The translations under genes were made by a program, and so were the position numbers. Shown here piece by piece: positions 52,367-60,852 of a stretch of 64,000 nt of DNA. The notes under the pieces were generated by a model. It made no database searches, was not told where the DNA came from, and saw nothing but the letters and a program-made list of their open reading frames with translations. Every line of letters starts with the position of its first letter. Within the stretch, counting starts at the first letter, position 1. This DNA comes from Candidatus Nanopelagicus abundans (GTDB lineage: Bacteria > Actinomycetota > Actinomycetes > Nanopelagicales > Nanopelagicaceae): assembly GCF_002288305.1 (NCBI RefSeq), contig NZ_CP016779.1:558001-622000 (forward strand), in the 5' to 3' direction.

Positions 52367-53379
52367 TTTTTACCAACCCCAAAACTTTGCGTAAATCTAA
52401 TATCACCTTCGACAATGTCATGCATATCAGTTATTCCATACTTGACAATAAGTGTTCGTTCAAGTCCCATACCGAATGCGAAGCCTGAGTATTTCTTAGT
52501 ATCAACACCACAAGTTGCTAATACTTTTTCATTAACCATTCCGCAGCCGCCCCATTCAATCCAGCGGCCATTAAAGAAAACATCAACCTCTGCTGATGGC
52601 TCTGTAAAAGGGAAAAATGATGGTCTTAATCTGGTGGTTACTTCATTACCAAAAATGGACTTGGCAAAATAATCAAGGGTTCCCTTAAGGTCAGCCATAG
52701 TTATATCTTCATCAACAACTAAGCCTTCAACCTGGTGAAAGACAGGAGTGTGAGTAGCGTCTAACTCATCTGCTCGATATGTCTTACCTGGGCAGATTAC
52801 ATATATTGGTGGATTCTGTTCAAGCATTGTTCTAATCTGCACCGGAGAGGTATGAGTGCGTAAAACTAACTTGGCCTCTAGTGGTTGAATAAAAAAAGTA
52901 TCCTGCATAGTCCGCGCTGGATGATCAGCTGGAATATTTAAAGCATCAAAGTTAAGCCATTCAGATTCAAGTTCTGGGCCTTCAGCTACGTTGTAACCTA
53001 ATCCAATAAATAAATCTGAAATTTCATTAGTGAGTATGGTTAGTGGATGAAGTCCACCCTTAAGTGTGCGCCGGCCAGGCAATGTGACATCAACTTTTTC
53101 AGTAAGTAATACCTGACTATCTCTTTGCTTTGAAAGTTGAGCACTCTTTAGTTCAAATGCTTGGTTAACCTCAGATCGCGCGCTACCAATTAACTTACCA
53201 AATTCTGCTCGCTGACCTGGATCTAGAGATGCTAGTGATTGGTTAGCTTTCGCAAGAGCGGATTTATCACCAATATAATCAATCTTTATCTGCTTTAAAC
53301 TATCTAGATCATTTGTTGAAGCTATTGCTAATAAAGCCTTATCTAAATCGGATGAAATTTGCCCTTTATCTAACGACAT
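52363..53379 (-). CDS. pheS: phenylalanyl-tRNA synthetase alpha subunit
   Basis: PheS, 338 residues, the catalytic subunit. Class II motifs are visible: motif 2 with FHQVEGLVVD and motif 3 GFAFGMGLERTLIVKYGI. The N-terminal coiled coil (DLDKALLAIASTNDLDSLKQ) precedes the catalytic domain. TAGACT lies 9 nt before the ATG, suggesting a very short leader. Confidence 0.95.
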   Translation of the reverse strand: MSLDKGQISSDLDKALLAIASTNDLDSLKQIKIDYIGDKSALAKANQSLASLDPGQRAEFGKLIGSARSEVNQAFELKSAQLSKQRDSQVLLTEKVDVTLPGRRTLKGGLHPLTILTNEISDLFIGLGYNVAEGPELESEWLNFDALNIPADHPARTMQDTFFIQPLEAKLVLRTHTSPVQIRTMLEQNPPIYVICPGKTYRADELDATHTPVFHQVEGLVVDEDITMADLKGTLDYFAKSIFGNEVTTRLRPSFFPFTEPSAEVDVFFNGRWIEWGGCGMVNEKVLATCGVDTKKYSGFAFGMGLERTLIVKYGITDMHDIVEGDIRFTQSFGVGKK

Positions 53380-53391
53380 AATGCGGTAAGT

Positions 53392-54207
53392 CTATAAGGA
53401 GAGCCCAATAGAATGCAGGACAATTGCCGCAGCACTAGCAACATTTAATGATTCAGCATAACCCTTCATCGGGATTGATACTTTAATTGGATCTGAGGTC
53501 AGACTTGGCAATCCCCTAGCTTCATTTCCAAATATCCAGACTGAAGGCGCCTTCTTTGATTTATCAATAAATTCGGCATTAAATTGCTGCTCTGCTTCCC
53601 CCGTTAATGCATATATTGCAAACTTATTTTCCTTTGCCTCTGTAATAAACTCTTCAATATTTATATCCACAATAACGGGAATATGCCAAAGTGAACCTAC
53701 CGTAGCTCGAACCGTCTTTGGATTGAAAATATCAACACTTTCTGAGGAGAAAACGACTGCATCAAAACCGCAGGCATCGGCTGTTCTAATTACCGTGCCG
53801 GCATTACCAGGATCTTGAATCTGCCAAAAAAATGCGATCTTACTTGGCTTCCTTTGCCATAAATCTTTTAGCTTAAGAGATTTTGTTGAACACAGTGCGA
53901 TAATTCCTTGTGGAGACTCTGAGTCTGCCATCACGCTCATAACTTGATCTGATACTTGAATTACTTCATATTTGGCAAGAATATCTTTACTTATAGCTTC
54001 GGATAATTTAGTTAAACCGTTTTCGGTTACATAAACTCGCTTTACTGCTAAACCTTCACCGAGTTTAGGAAATAATGCTTCACGTACAGCCTGGATGCCT
54101 TCTGCAATAAAGGCATTTTCTAATTCTCGATTTTTCTTTCCCCTAGAACCGATAAGAGCCTTAACTCGCTCGATATGAGGCGAATTAAGGCTCGTAATGT
54201 TTTCCAT
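53392..54207 (-). CDS. TrmH-family RNA 2'-O-methyltransferase
   Basis: A SpoU/TrmH methyltransferase of 271 residues. The N-terminal SpoU substrate-binding domain is followed by the knotted SPOUT core with QDPGNAGTVIRTADACG, WIFGNEARGLP and IPMKGYAESLNVASAAAI, the three signature motifs. It matches the TsnR-like gene that lies between pheS and rplT in Actinobacteria (Rv1644 position). The rRNA position modified is unknown. Confidence 0.92.
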   Translation of the reverse strand: MENITSLNSPHIERVKALIGSRGKKNRELENAFIAEGIQAVREALFPKLGEGLAVKRVYVTENGLTKLSEAISKDILAKYEVIQVSDQVMSVMADSESPQGIIALCSTKSLKLKDLWQRKPSKIAFFWQIQDPGNAGTVIRTADACGFDAVVFSSESVDIFNPKTVRATVGSLWHIPVIVDINIEEFITEAKENKFAIYALTGEAEQQFNAEFIDKSKKAPSVWIFGNEARGLPSLTSDPIKVSIPMKGYAESLNVASAAAIVLHSIGLSL

Positions 54208-54230
54208 CTCTAACTTCTTATTAGAGATAT

Positions 54231-54593
54231 TTAAGCTGTTACAACATTTTTGCGCGCGATCTCAACTAACTTTGAGAAAGCTGCTGGATCATTGGTTGCA
54301 AGCTCTGCTAGAACTCTGCGGTCAACCTCTACGCCAGCAATTTTTAATCCCTGGATTAAGCGGTTATACGTCATGTTGTTAGCTCGGGCAGCGGCATTAA
54401 TGCGTTGGATCCATAGGCGACGAAAATCGCCTTTCTTATCCTTACGATCATTAAATGCATAGACGAGAGAGTGAGTTACCTGCTCTTTTGCTTTTGAAAA
54501 AAGACGTGAACGTTGCCCACGGTAACCAGCAGCACGTTCTAAAGTTGTTCGGCGCTTTTTCGCCGCATGTACACCACGTTTTACTCTAGCCAT
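54231..54593 (-). CDS. rplT: 50S ribosomal protein L20
   Basis: L20, 120 residues, begins [20 protein letters not shown] and keeps the [12 protein letters not shown] and [13 protein letters not shown] segments. It binds 23S rRNA early in assembly. It follows rpmI by 11 bp in the infC-rpmI-rplT operon, with a GGGAGAGA ribosome site. Confidence 0.96.
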   Translation of the reverse strand: MARVKRGVHAAKKRRTTLERAAGYRGQRSRLFSKAKEQVTHSLVYAFNDRKDKKGDFRRLWIQRINAAARANNMTYNRLIQGLKIAGVEVDRRVLAELATNDPAAFSKLVEIARKNVVTA

Positions 54594-54604
54594 TTATCTC
54601 TCCC

Positions 54605-54802
54605 TTACTTCAAACCGAGCATGCGCTTAGCTGCAAATGCATTTGGCGCTTTAGCTGCAACATCGCCAGATAAGCGACGGGTTAATCTTGATGATTTGCG
54701 TTCAAGCAGGTGGCGTTTGCCAGCACGCTCGTGCATGATCTTTCCTGATCCAGTAACGCGAAAACGTTTCTTCGCACCACTATGGGTCTTCATCTTTGGC
54801 AT
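54605..54802 (-). CDS. rpmI: 50S ribosomal protein L35
   Basis: L35, 65 residues: [20 protein letters not shown] start, with [16 protein letters not shown]. It is 30 bp after infC, with an AGGAGG ribosome site before the ATG. Confidence 0.95.
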   Translation of the reverse strand: MPKMKTHSGAKKRFRVTGSGKIMHERAGKRHLLERKSSRLTRRLSGDVAAKAPNAFAAKRMLGLK

Positions 54803-54832
54803 CTTCTTACCTCCTGTTGAATTTCTATAAAA

Positions 54833-55393
54833 CTATTTTTGTGGTGCTGCCGCTTTAGGTGCTGCTTTCTTAGCAGAACCTGGCTTCTTAGCTGGCCCAA
54901 GTACCATTGTCATATTGCGACCTTCTTGCTTTGGCGCAAACTCAACAATTGATACTTCAGCTAACTCTTCAGCAAGCTTTTGTAATAACCGATATCCCAT
55001 CTCTGGTCGAGATTGCTCACGACCACGAAACTGAATAGTTACCTTCACCTTGTCACCACCTAGTAAGAACTTTTCGATATGAGAACGTTTAGTCTCATAA
55101 TCATGAGGTTCAATCTTTGGTCGAAGTCGCATCTCTTTCACAACAATGTGTGTCTGATTCTGTCTTGCTTCCCGAGCTTTCTGCGCAATTTCGTATTTAT
55201 ATTTTCCGAAATCCATTATTTTGCAGACCGGTGGATTAGCATCTGGTGAGATTTCGACGAGATCTAAACCGATCTCCTCCGATAACTTAAGCGCTTTATC
55301 TATTGCTGTTACGCCAAGTTGTTCACCGTCATAGCCAATCAACCGAACTTCAGGAACGCGAATTCGATCATTGATACGTGGTTCTGTGCTGAT
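54833..55393 (-). CDS. infC: translation initiation factor IF-3, AUC start
   Basis: IF-3, 186 residues when started at ATC (55391-55393). The N-terminal [20 protein letters not shown] matches actinobacterial IF-3 exactly at this point, and the codon where Met is expected is ATC. AAGGAG lies 5 nt upstream, and a stop codon is 8 codons above it with no ATG, GTG or TTG between. Start at the internal TTG (55342) would remove the conserved N-terminus. The linker and C-terminal domain follow, then an Ala/Lys/Pro tail. It is the first gene of infC-rpmI-rplT. A rare start codon suits IF-3 autoregulation, because IF-3 rejects non-AUG starts. Confidence 0.9.
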   Translation of the reverse strand: MSTEPRINDRIRVPEVRLIGYDGEQLGVTAIDKALKLSEEIGLDLVEISPDANPPVCKIMDFGKYKYEIAQKAREARQNQTHIVVKEMRLRPKIEPHDYETKRSHIEKFLLGGDKVKVTIQFRGREQSRPEMGYRLLQKLAEELAEVSIVEFAPKQEGRNMTMVLGPAKKPGSAKKAAPKAAAPQK

Positions 55394-55560
55394 AATTTCT
55401 CCTTGCTGCTTCGCTTAGATTGTTAAGGCATTACACAAGCGAAAGACAGCCGCGCTTCATAAGAAGCAACCAGTTCACCGAAGCGAAGTAGGTGGGAGCG
55501 TATGCATCCACTTGATGGGTGAATACTACCTAAGGAGTTAAAAAGAGTGAAATCGGTCAT
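55394..55560 (-). promoter_or_regulatory. infC 5' leader region
   Basis: About 170-230 bp separate infC from the divergent DUF3099 gene. It holds a perfect GCTTC-ATAA-GAAGC hairpin (55454-55467) and a Shine-Dalgarno AAGGAG just before the AUC. No open frame or known riboswitch is recognised. Confidence 0.4.
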
Positions 55561-55610
55561 CTTTAGTGCGTAAAGATAGCTATGCATCAAGGGATATCGC
55601 TAAATAACAT

Positions 55611-55616
55611 TAGGCT
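55611..55616 (+). promoter_or_regulatory. -10 element of DUF3099 gene (leaderless type)
   Basis: TAGGCT lies exactly 6 nt before the ATG at 55623. Confidence 0.5.
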
Positions 55617-55622
55617 TATCTC

Positions 55623-55895
55623 ATGAAAAAGCCAAAGGAAGTTTCGCAATCAATAACTTCGGTGCAATCTGGGCTTACTGCTGATCAATCTGCTCGCCAA
55701 CGTAGATACTTTATTTCGATGATGATAAGAACTATCTGTTTTATTTTGACAGTTGTTTTGCCAAGTCCATACCGTTGGATTGCATTAACAGGCGCAGTTA
55801 CCCTTCCTTATATAGCTGTTATTGCTGCAAATGCAGGAAGAGAAACAATCAAGAAGGATGCAATATTTACGCCTAAGCGAAAGCGCTTAAATTAA
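55623..55895 (+). CDS. DUF3099 small membrane protein
   Basis: A 90-residue protein with two hydrophobic segments and the ITSVQSGLTADQSARQRRYF and IRTICFILTVV motifs of the DUF3099 family of actinobacterial small membrane proteins. Function is unknown. Its 3' end overlaps the convergent ABC transporter by 9 bp. Confidence 0.82.
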   Translation: MKKPKEVSQSITSVQSGLTADQSARQRRYFISMMIRTICFILTVVLPSPYRWIALTGAVTLPYIAVIAANAGRETIKKDAIFTPKRKRLN

Positions 55896-57758
55896 CTCTC
55901 CTTGCAGGTTCTGCCTCTCAAATAGATCAAAGTAAAGCCCACGTTTTTCAACTAGTTGTTCATGTTTACCCTGCTCAACGATTTCCCCATTATCAATAAC
56001 TAATATTTGATCAGCATGTGCAATAGTTGAAAGTCGGTGAGCAATTACGATGCTAGTCCGGCCAACTAGTGCTTCTTTAAGTGCTGCCTGCACCATAGCC
56101 TCATTTTCAGAATCTAAATGAGCAGTTGCCTCATCTAGTATTACTAAACTCGGCTGCTTAAGTAGAAGCCTTGCAATTGCAAGTCGCTGCTTCTCTCCTC
56201 CAGATAATCGATGTCCTCTCTCACCAACTACTGTATCTAAACCATTTGGGAGTGATTGAATAAAATCCCATATACGTGCTGATTTACATGCTGCCTCTAT
56301 CTCAATTGCAGTTGCATCAGCTTTAGCATATTTAAGATTTACTAATATTGAATCATGAAACATATGAGAATCCTGAGTAACAACTCCGATACTGTTTCGA
56401 AGTGATTTAATTGTATAATCTCTTATATCAGTTCCATTTATTGAAATTACTCCTTGAGTAATATCATAAAGTCTGGGAATTAAACTGCTTATAGTGCTCT
56501 TGCCAGCACCAGATGGACCGACAATGCCAGTTAGGGTTCCTGCAGCTACTGTGAATGAAATACCTTTTAGAACTTTTCCACTTGTAATTATCTCTGGCTT
56601 TGCAGCAATTTCTAGTGAAGCAAGTGAGATCTCTTCAGCTTTTGGGTATGTGAATGAAACCCCTTCAAACTTTAAATCAAGATTAGTATCTGCTAAACCT
56701 TTTGAATTCTCTCGATCAGTAACCATTGGTTGAAGGTCTAAAACTTCAAAGACTCTTTCAAATGAAACCAAAGCACTCATTACATCTACTCTGACATTTG
56801 ATAGGGCAGTAAGGGGACCGTATAAGCGAGCAAGTAATGCGGTAATAGCCAATAATGTTCCAACTGTTAACTCTCCGCTAATTGCAAGGTGCCCACCGAT
56901 TCCATATGCCACCGCTGTGGCAACAGCTGCTATTGAAGTTAGAGCTATGAAAAATATTCGATTAAGCATCGCTATTGAAATTCCGATATCAGCTACCCGG
57001 CGGGCTTTTTCTGCAAACTCATTCTTCTCTTTTTTAGAATCTCCATATAGTGATACCAATAAAGCTCCAGATACATTAAAACGTTCAGTCATCGTTGCTG
57101 ACATTTGAGCATTTAAATCAAAGGATTGCCTTGTATACCCTTGCAATTTACGACCAACCCACTTTGTTGGGATTAAAAAAACTGGTAGAAGTATCAAAGA
57201 AATTAATGTGATCTGCCATGAAAGAGTAAACATGGTAATTGCCACAAGAATCAAACCAAGTAAATTGCTAATTACTCCAGAAAGAGTAGATGTGAATGCC
57301 TGCTGCGCTCCGATAACATCGGAATTTAGCCTTGAAATAAGTGCGCCGGTTTGAGTTCTAGTGAAGAAAGCTATCGATTGTCTTTGCACATGTTCAAAAA
57401 TTTGCTTGCGTAAATCATAAATTAATCCCTCACCAATTCGAGATGAGAACCATCGACCTGCCATGCTAAATAAGGCATCAGCAACTGCAATTACTCCAAC
57501 TGCAAAAGCGAGACTTGTTACTAATTCAGTATTTTTTGGAATCACGCCCTCATCAATTAGCCTTCTGAGCAGCAATGGTGTGGCAACAATCAGGAATGCA
57601 TCAATAACAACTGTAATTAGAAAAAAGGCGAGTAGTACTTTATATGGGACAGCAAAACTTGCAATTCGCTTTAATGTGCCTGGTTTTAACTTTTGATTTT
57701 TCACTGATTGATCTGCAGTTAAAGACCTAAAGGACATCCAAGTTGAGTGCATTGACAT
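55887..57758 (-). CDS. ABC exporter, fused permease-ATPase
   Basis: A 623-residue ABC half-transporter. Six membrane helices (about residues 35-330) precede the nucleotide-binding domain: Walker A GPSGAGKSTI, signature LSGGEKQRL, Walker B LVILDEATAHLDS. It belongs to the MsbA/LmrA-like exporter group, likely acting as a homodimer. The substrate could be a drug or lipid; the sequence does not tell. The linker before Walker A is longer than usual (STMVTDRENSK region). TAGGGT lies 6 nt before the ATG. Confidence 0.88.
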   Translation of the reverse strand: MSMHSTWMSFRSLTADQSVKNQKLKPGTLKRIASFAVPYKVLLAFFLITVVIDAFLIVATPLLLRRLIDEGVIPKNTELVTSLAFAVGVIAVADALFSMAGRWFSSRIGEGLIYDLRKQIFEHVQRQSIAFFTRTQTGALISRLNSDVIGAQQAFTSTLSGVISNLLGLILVAITMFTLSWQITLISLILLPVFLIPTKWVGRKLQGYTRQSFDLNAQMSATMTERFNVSGALLVSLYGDSKKEKNEFAEKARRVADIGISIAMLNRIFFIALTSIAAVATAVAYGIGGHLAISGELTVGTLLAITALLARLYGPLTALSNVRVDVMSALVSFERVFEVLDLQPMVTDRENSKGLADTNLDLKFEGVSFTYPKAEEISLASLEIAAKPEIITSGKVLKGISFTVAAGTLTGIVGPSGAGKSTISSLIPRLYDITQGVISINGTDIRDYTIKSLRNSIGVVTQDSHMFHDSILVNLKYAKADATAIEIEAACKSARIWDFIQSLPNGLDTVVGERGHRLSGGEKQRLAIARLLLKQPSLVILDEATAHLDSENEAMVQAALKEALVGRTSIVIAHRLSTIAHADQILVIDNGEIVEQGKHEQLVEKRGLYFDLFERQNLQGELI

Positions 57759-57764
57759 AAGAAA

Positions 57765-57770
57765 ACCCTA
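57765..57770 (-). promoter_or_regulatory. ABC exporter -10 element (leaderless type)
   Basis: TAGGGT on the minus strand, exactly 6 nt before the ATG at 57758. Confidence 0.5.
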
Positions 57771-57789
57771 GCGAGTATTACAAATATAA

Positions 57790-58101
57790 CTAAACGGTAA
57801 AGCCAATCGAGCGTAGTTGTTCACGACCATCATCTGAAATCTTGTTAGGCCCCCAAGGTGGTAGCCAAACCCAGTTGATTTTCACATCAGAAGTTATATC
57901 AGCTAATACTTGTCTTGTTTGATCTTCAATAACATCTTGCAGAGGACAAGCAGCTGAAGTTAATGTCATATCTAAAGTTGCAATATTATTTTCATCTAAA
58001 CGCATGTCATAAACCAAGCCAAGATCAACAACATTTATTCCAAGCTCAGGATCAATTACATCCTTCATCGCCTCGGTAACATCATCAATAGTGGTAGCCA
58101 T
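57790..58101 (-). CDS. sufT: SufT, DUF59-family Fe-S assembly factor
   Basis: SufT is a 103-residue MIP18/DUF59 protein that helps Fe-S cluster maturation. The motif DPELGINVVDLGLVYD and TSAACPLQDVIEDQTR (with the conserved Cys) are intact. It is the terminal gene of the suf operon. TAGGAT, overlapping the sufU TAG stop, lies 6 nt before the ATG, so sufT may also have its own leaderless promoter. Confidence 0.9.
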   Translation of the reverse strand: MATTIDDVTEAMKDVIDPELGINVVDLGLVYDMRLDENNIATLDMTLTSAACPLQDVIEDQTRQVLADITSDVKINWVWLPPWGPNKISDDGREQLRSIGFTV

Positions 58102-58107
58102 GGGTAA

Positions 58108-58113
58108 ATCCTA
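58108..58113 (-). promoter_or_regulatory. possible sufT -10, overlapping sufU stop
   Basis: TAGGAT on the minus strand, 6 nt before the sufT ATG and containing the sufU stop codon. Confidence 0.35.
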
Positions 58114-58545
58114 CGCTATCACTTGGGTTGTGGCATCTTTGAACGCCATCCAACCAAGTAATGCACATTTAATTCTGGCTGGGAATTTTGATACACCAGC
58201 GAAGGCAACACCATCTTCTAATAATTGTTCATCCCCCAATGATTTCCCCTTACTCTGCATCAGTTCAACAAATGCATCTAAAATCACCATTGCTGATTTG
58301 TATTCCTTACCAATTAATAGATCACTCATCACTGACGCACTGGCCATGGATATTGAGCAACCAACACCATCCCAAGAAATATCCTTAACAATCTGCTCAT
58401 CCATAATTAAATTTAGCGTTACCTCATCACCACAACTTGGGTTATTGTGATGAACTTGAATATCTTTTGTAGCAGATAAACCTTTATGAAGTGGCTTTCG
58501 ATAGTGATCAAGAATTACTTCTTGGTAAAGAGAATCCAACTCCAT
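58111..58545 (-). CDS. sufU: SufU, Fe-S cluster assembly sulfur acceptor
   Basis: SufU, 144 residues, accepts sulfur from SufS. The three zinc/active cysteines are in NPSCGDEV, GVGCSISMASASVM and ARIKCALLGW. The extra region between the second and third cysteines, typical of SufU versus IscU, is present. The ATG overlaps the sufS stop by 1 bp. Confidence 0.93.
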   Translation of the reverse strand: MELDSLYQEVILDHYRKPLHKGLSATKDIQVHHNNPSCGDEVTLNLIMDEQIVKDISWDGVGCSISMASASVMSDLLIGKEYKSAMVILDAFVELMQSKGKSLGDEQLLEDGVAFAGVSKFPARIKCALLGWMAFKDATTQVIA

Positions 58546-59792
58546 TATTTGCGGACCTTAAAATACTCTTTAACCTTCTTGATACTTGCTAATAGGTCAT
58601 TTACATCTTCAGAGTCGTTATATAAATGAAATGATGCTCTAGTAGTTCCAACTAAATTTAATCTTTTCATGAGCGGCCATGCGCAGTGGTGTCCGGTTCT
58701 AACAGCAATCCCATACTGATCAAGTACCTGGCCAACATCATGTGGGTGAACGCCATCTACAGTAAATGAAACTACTCCCCCTCTATCTTTCATATCTTTT
58801 GGCCCAATTACGTTAACGCCAGATATTTCAGAAATGCCATCAAGTAGTTGCTTAGTCAACTCCTGTTCATGTTCTGCGACATTTTTCATTCCGATTACAT
58901 TTAAATAATCAACTGCAGCTGAAAGTCCAACTGCTTGCGCCATATTTGGTACACCTGCTTCAAATTTTCTGGGTGCCTTTGCCCAAGTTGCACTCTCCAT
59001 TGTTACTGAGTCAACCATTGAGCCACCGAAAAGTGCAGGTTCAATTTTTTCTAAAATTTCAGACTTACCCCAAAGGATTCCTACACCCGTTGGTCCTAAT
59101 GTTTTATGACCGGAGAAGGCAAGAAAATCAACATCTAATTTCTTAACATCAATAGCAAAATGTGGGGCTGATTGACAAGCATCTAATACGACAACAGCTC
59201 CTACCTCATGAGCGGCTTTTACAATTTCTTGAAGTGGAATAATTGTTCCAAAAACATTTGATTGATGAGTAATTGCAACTACTTTAGTTCGCTTATTAAT
59301 GATTTGATCAATATTTGATAGATCTAATCTGCCATCATCTGTGATTGAAAACCAAACTAGTTTGGCTCCAGTGCGTTTAGCAAGTTGTTGCCAAGGAATT
59401 AGGTTGGCATGGTGTTCCATCTGCGAAACTACTATTTCATCCCCGCTTTTTACATTGAAACTAGAATCTGGATTACCTAGTGAATAAGCGATCATATTTA
59501 GTGACTCGGTAGCACTTTTAGTAAAAATAACCTCATCAGTTTTAGCACCTAAAAACTTTGCTAAATTTTCGCGTGCACCCTCATAAGCCTCTGAGGCCTC
59601 TTCAGCTAAAAGATGTGCTCCTCGATGAACAGCAGAATTAATGGTCCGATAGAAATCAGATTCAGCCTTAATTACTGATTCAGGTTTTTGTGAAGTAGCA
59701 CCACTATCTAAGTAAATTAACCGATTTCCCCCTCGCACCTTTCGGGCGAGAATAGGAAAATCCTTTTTATACTTAGATAAATCAACACTCAT
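58545..59792 (-). CDS. sufS: cysteine desulfurase SufS
   Basis: A group II cysteine desulfurase, 415 residues. The PLP lysine is in FSGHKTLGPTGVGILWG, the catalytic Cys in RTGHHCAWPLM, and the N-terminal YLDSGATSQKPESV motif binds PLP phosphate. It supplies sulfur to SufU for the SufBCD scaffold. It follows sufC by 4 bp. Confidence 0.95.
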   Translation of the reverse strand: MSVDLSKYKKDFPILARKVRGGNRLIYLDSGATSQKPESVIKAESDFYRTINSAVHRGAHLLAEEASEAYEGARENLAKFLGAKTDEVIFTKSATESLNMIAYSLGNPDSSFNVKSGDEIVVSQMEHHANLIPWQQLAKRTGAKLVWFSITDDGRLDLSNIDQIINKRTKVVAITHQSNVFGTIIPLQEIVKAAHEVGAVVVLDACQSAPHFAIDVKKLDVDFLAFSGHKTLGPTGVGILWGKSEILEKIEPALFGGSMVDSVTMESATWAKAPRKFEAGVPNMAQAVGLSAAVDYLNVIGMKNVAEHEQELTKQLLDGISEISGVNVIGPKDMKDRGGVVSFTVDGVHPHDVGQVLDQYGIAVRTGHHCAWPLMKRLNLVGTTRASFHLYNDSEDVNDLLASIKKVKEYFKVRK

Positions 59793-59796
59793 TTGT

Positions 59797-60549
59797 TTAC
59801 GCAGTTATGTACTCCGCGTAACCCTTCTCTTCAAGTTTGTCAGCCAACTCTGGCCCACCCTCTTCAACAATCTTTCCATTAGCAAAAACGTGTACAAAAT
59901 CTGGCTTTATATAACGAAGGATTCTGGTGTAGTGGGTAATTAACATGACACCAAGATCTGAGCCATCTTTAACTCGATTAACACCCTCTGAAACAATTCG
60001 GAGCGCATCAACATCAAGACCTGAATCTGTCTCATCAAGAATTGCAATCTTTGGCTTTAGTAACTCCATTTGTAAAATCTCATGGCGCTTTTTCTCGCCT
60101 CCAGAAAAACCTTCATTCACATTTCGCTCAGAAAAAGCAGTATCAATATTTAGTGAGGTCATTGCAGCTTTTACTTCACCCACCCAGGTACGAACCTTTG
60201 GTGCTTCACCTCTAATTGCAGTTACCGCGGTGCGAAGAAAATTAGAAACAGATACTCCCGGTACCTCAACTGGGTATTGCATTGCTAAAAATAATCCAGC
60301 CTTTGCTCGTTCATCCACACTCATTTCAAGTACATCTGCGCCATCTAGAGTTACAGATCCATCAGTAATTAAATATTTTGGATGTCCAGCAATTGAGTAA
60401 GCCAAAGTTGATTTACCAGAACCATTTGGTCCCATAATTGCATGGGTTTCACCGCTCCGTACTGTTAGATCTACTCCCCGAAGAATTTTTTTATTGCCAG
60501 CCTCAGTAATAACACTGACCTGCAAATTCTTTATCTCAAGTACGCTCAT
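59797..60549 (-). CDS. sufC: Fe-S assembly ATPase SufC
   Basis: SufC, 250 residues, an ABC ATPase of the SufBC2D scaffold. Walker A is GPNGSGKSTLAYSI, signature FSGGEKKRHEIL, Walker B AILDETDSGLD. It has the SufC-typical YAEYITA end. It follows the Rieske-type gene by 9 bp, with an AGGAG site. Confidence 0.95.
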   Translation of the reverse strand: MSVLEIKNLQVSVITEAGNKKILRGVDLTVRSGETHAIMGPNGSGKSTLAYSIAGHPKYLITDGSVTLDGADVLEMSVDERAKAGLFLAMQYPVEVPGVSVSNFLRTAVTAIRGEAPKVRTWVGEVKAAMTSLNIDTAFSERNVNEGFSGGEKKRHEILQMELLKPKIAILDETDSGLDVDALRIVSEGVNRVKDGSDLGVMLITHYTRILRYIKPDFVHVFANGKIVEEGGPELADKLEEKGYAEYITA

Positions 60550-60558
60550 TTTTCTCCT

Positions 60559-60852
60559 TTAGTTGATTACTACTTGGTTGCCATTGCGTTTTACTGAAAA
60601 AGTTTTAAGGGGTGCTGTTGCGGGTGGGGTTAATGCTTCACCAGTTCTTAAATCAAACTCTGCGCCGTGTAACCAACACTCTATTTTTGTACCAGTTATC
60701 TCACCTTCAGAAAGTGATGCCTCTGAATGTGTGCAAGTGTCCTCAATAGCAAATACTTCATCGCCCACTCTGGCAACACAAACTGTTACACCATTGTGAT
60801 CAATAGCAACTGGCTTACCCTCAACTAACGAATCAAAAGCTAACTCACTCAT
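60559..60852 (-). CDS. Rieske-type [2Fe-2S] ferredoxin in suf operon
   Basis: A 97-residue small Rieske ferredoxin. Cluster ligands are CTHSEAS and CWLHGAEFD (Cys-x-His and Cys-x2-His). It lies between sufD and sufC, a position common in actinobacterial suf operons (non-heme iron oxygenase ferredoxin subunit). It may deliver electrons for cluster assembly; that is inference. Confidence 0.92.
   Translation of the reverse strand: MSELAFDSLVEGKPVAIDHNGVTVCVARVGDEVFAIEDTCTHSEASLSEGEITGTKIECWLHGAEFDLRTGEALTPPATAPLKTFSVKRNGNQVVIN

Noticed and set aside
55340-55342. infC starting at TTG 55342
   Set aside because: It would delete the conserved first 17 residues, and the better site with AAGGAG and matching N-terminus is the ATC at 55393.
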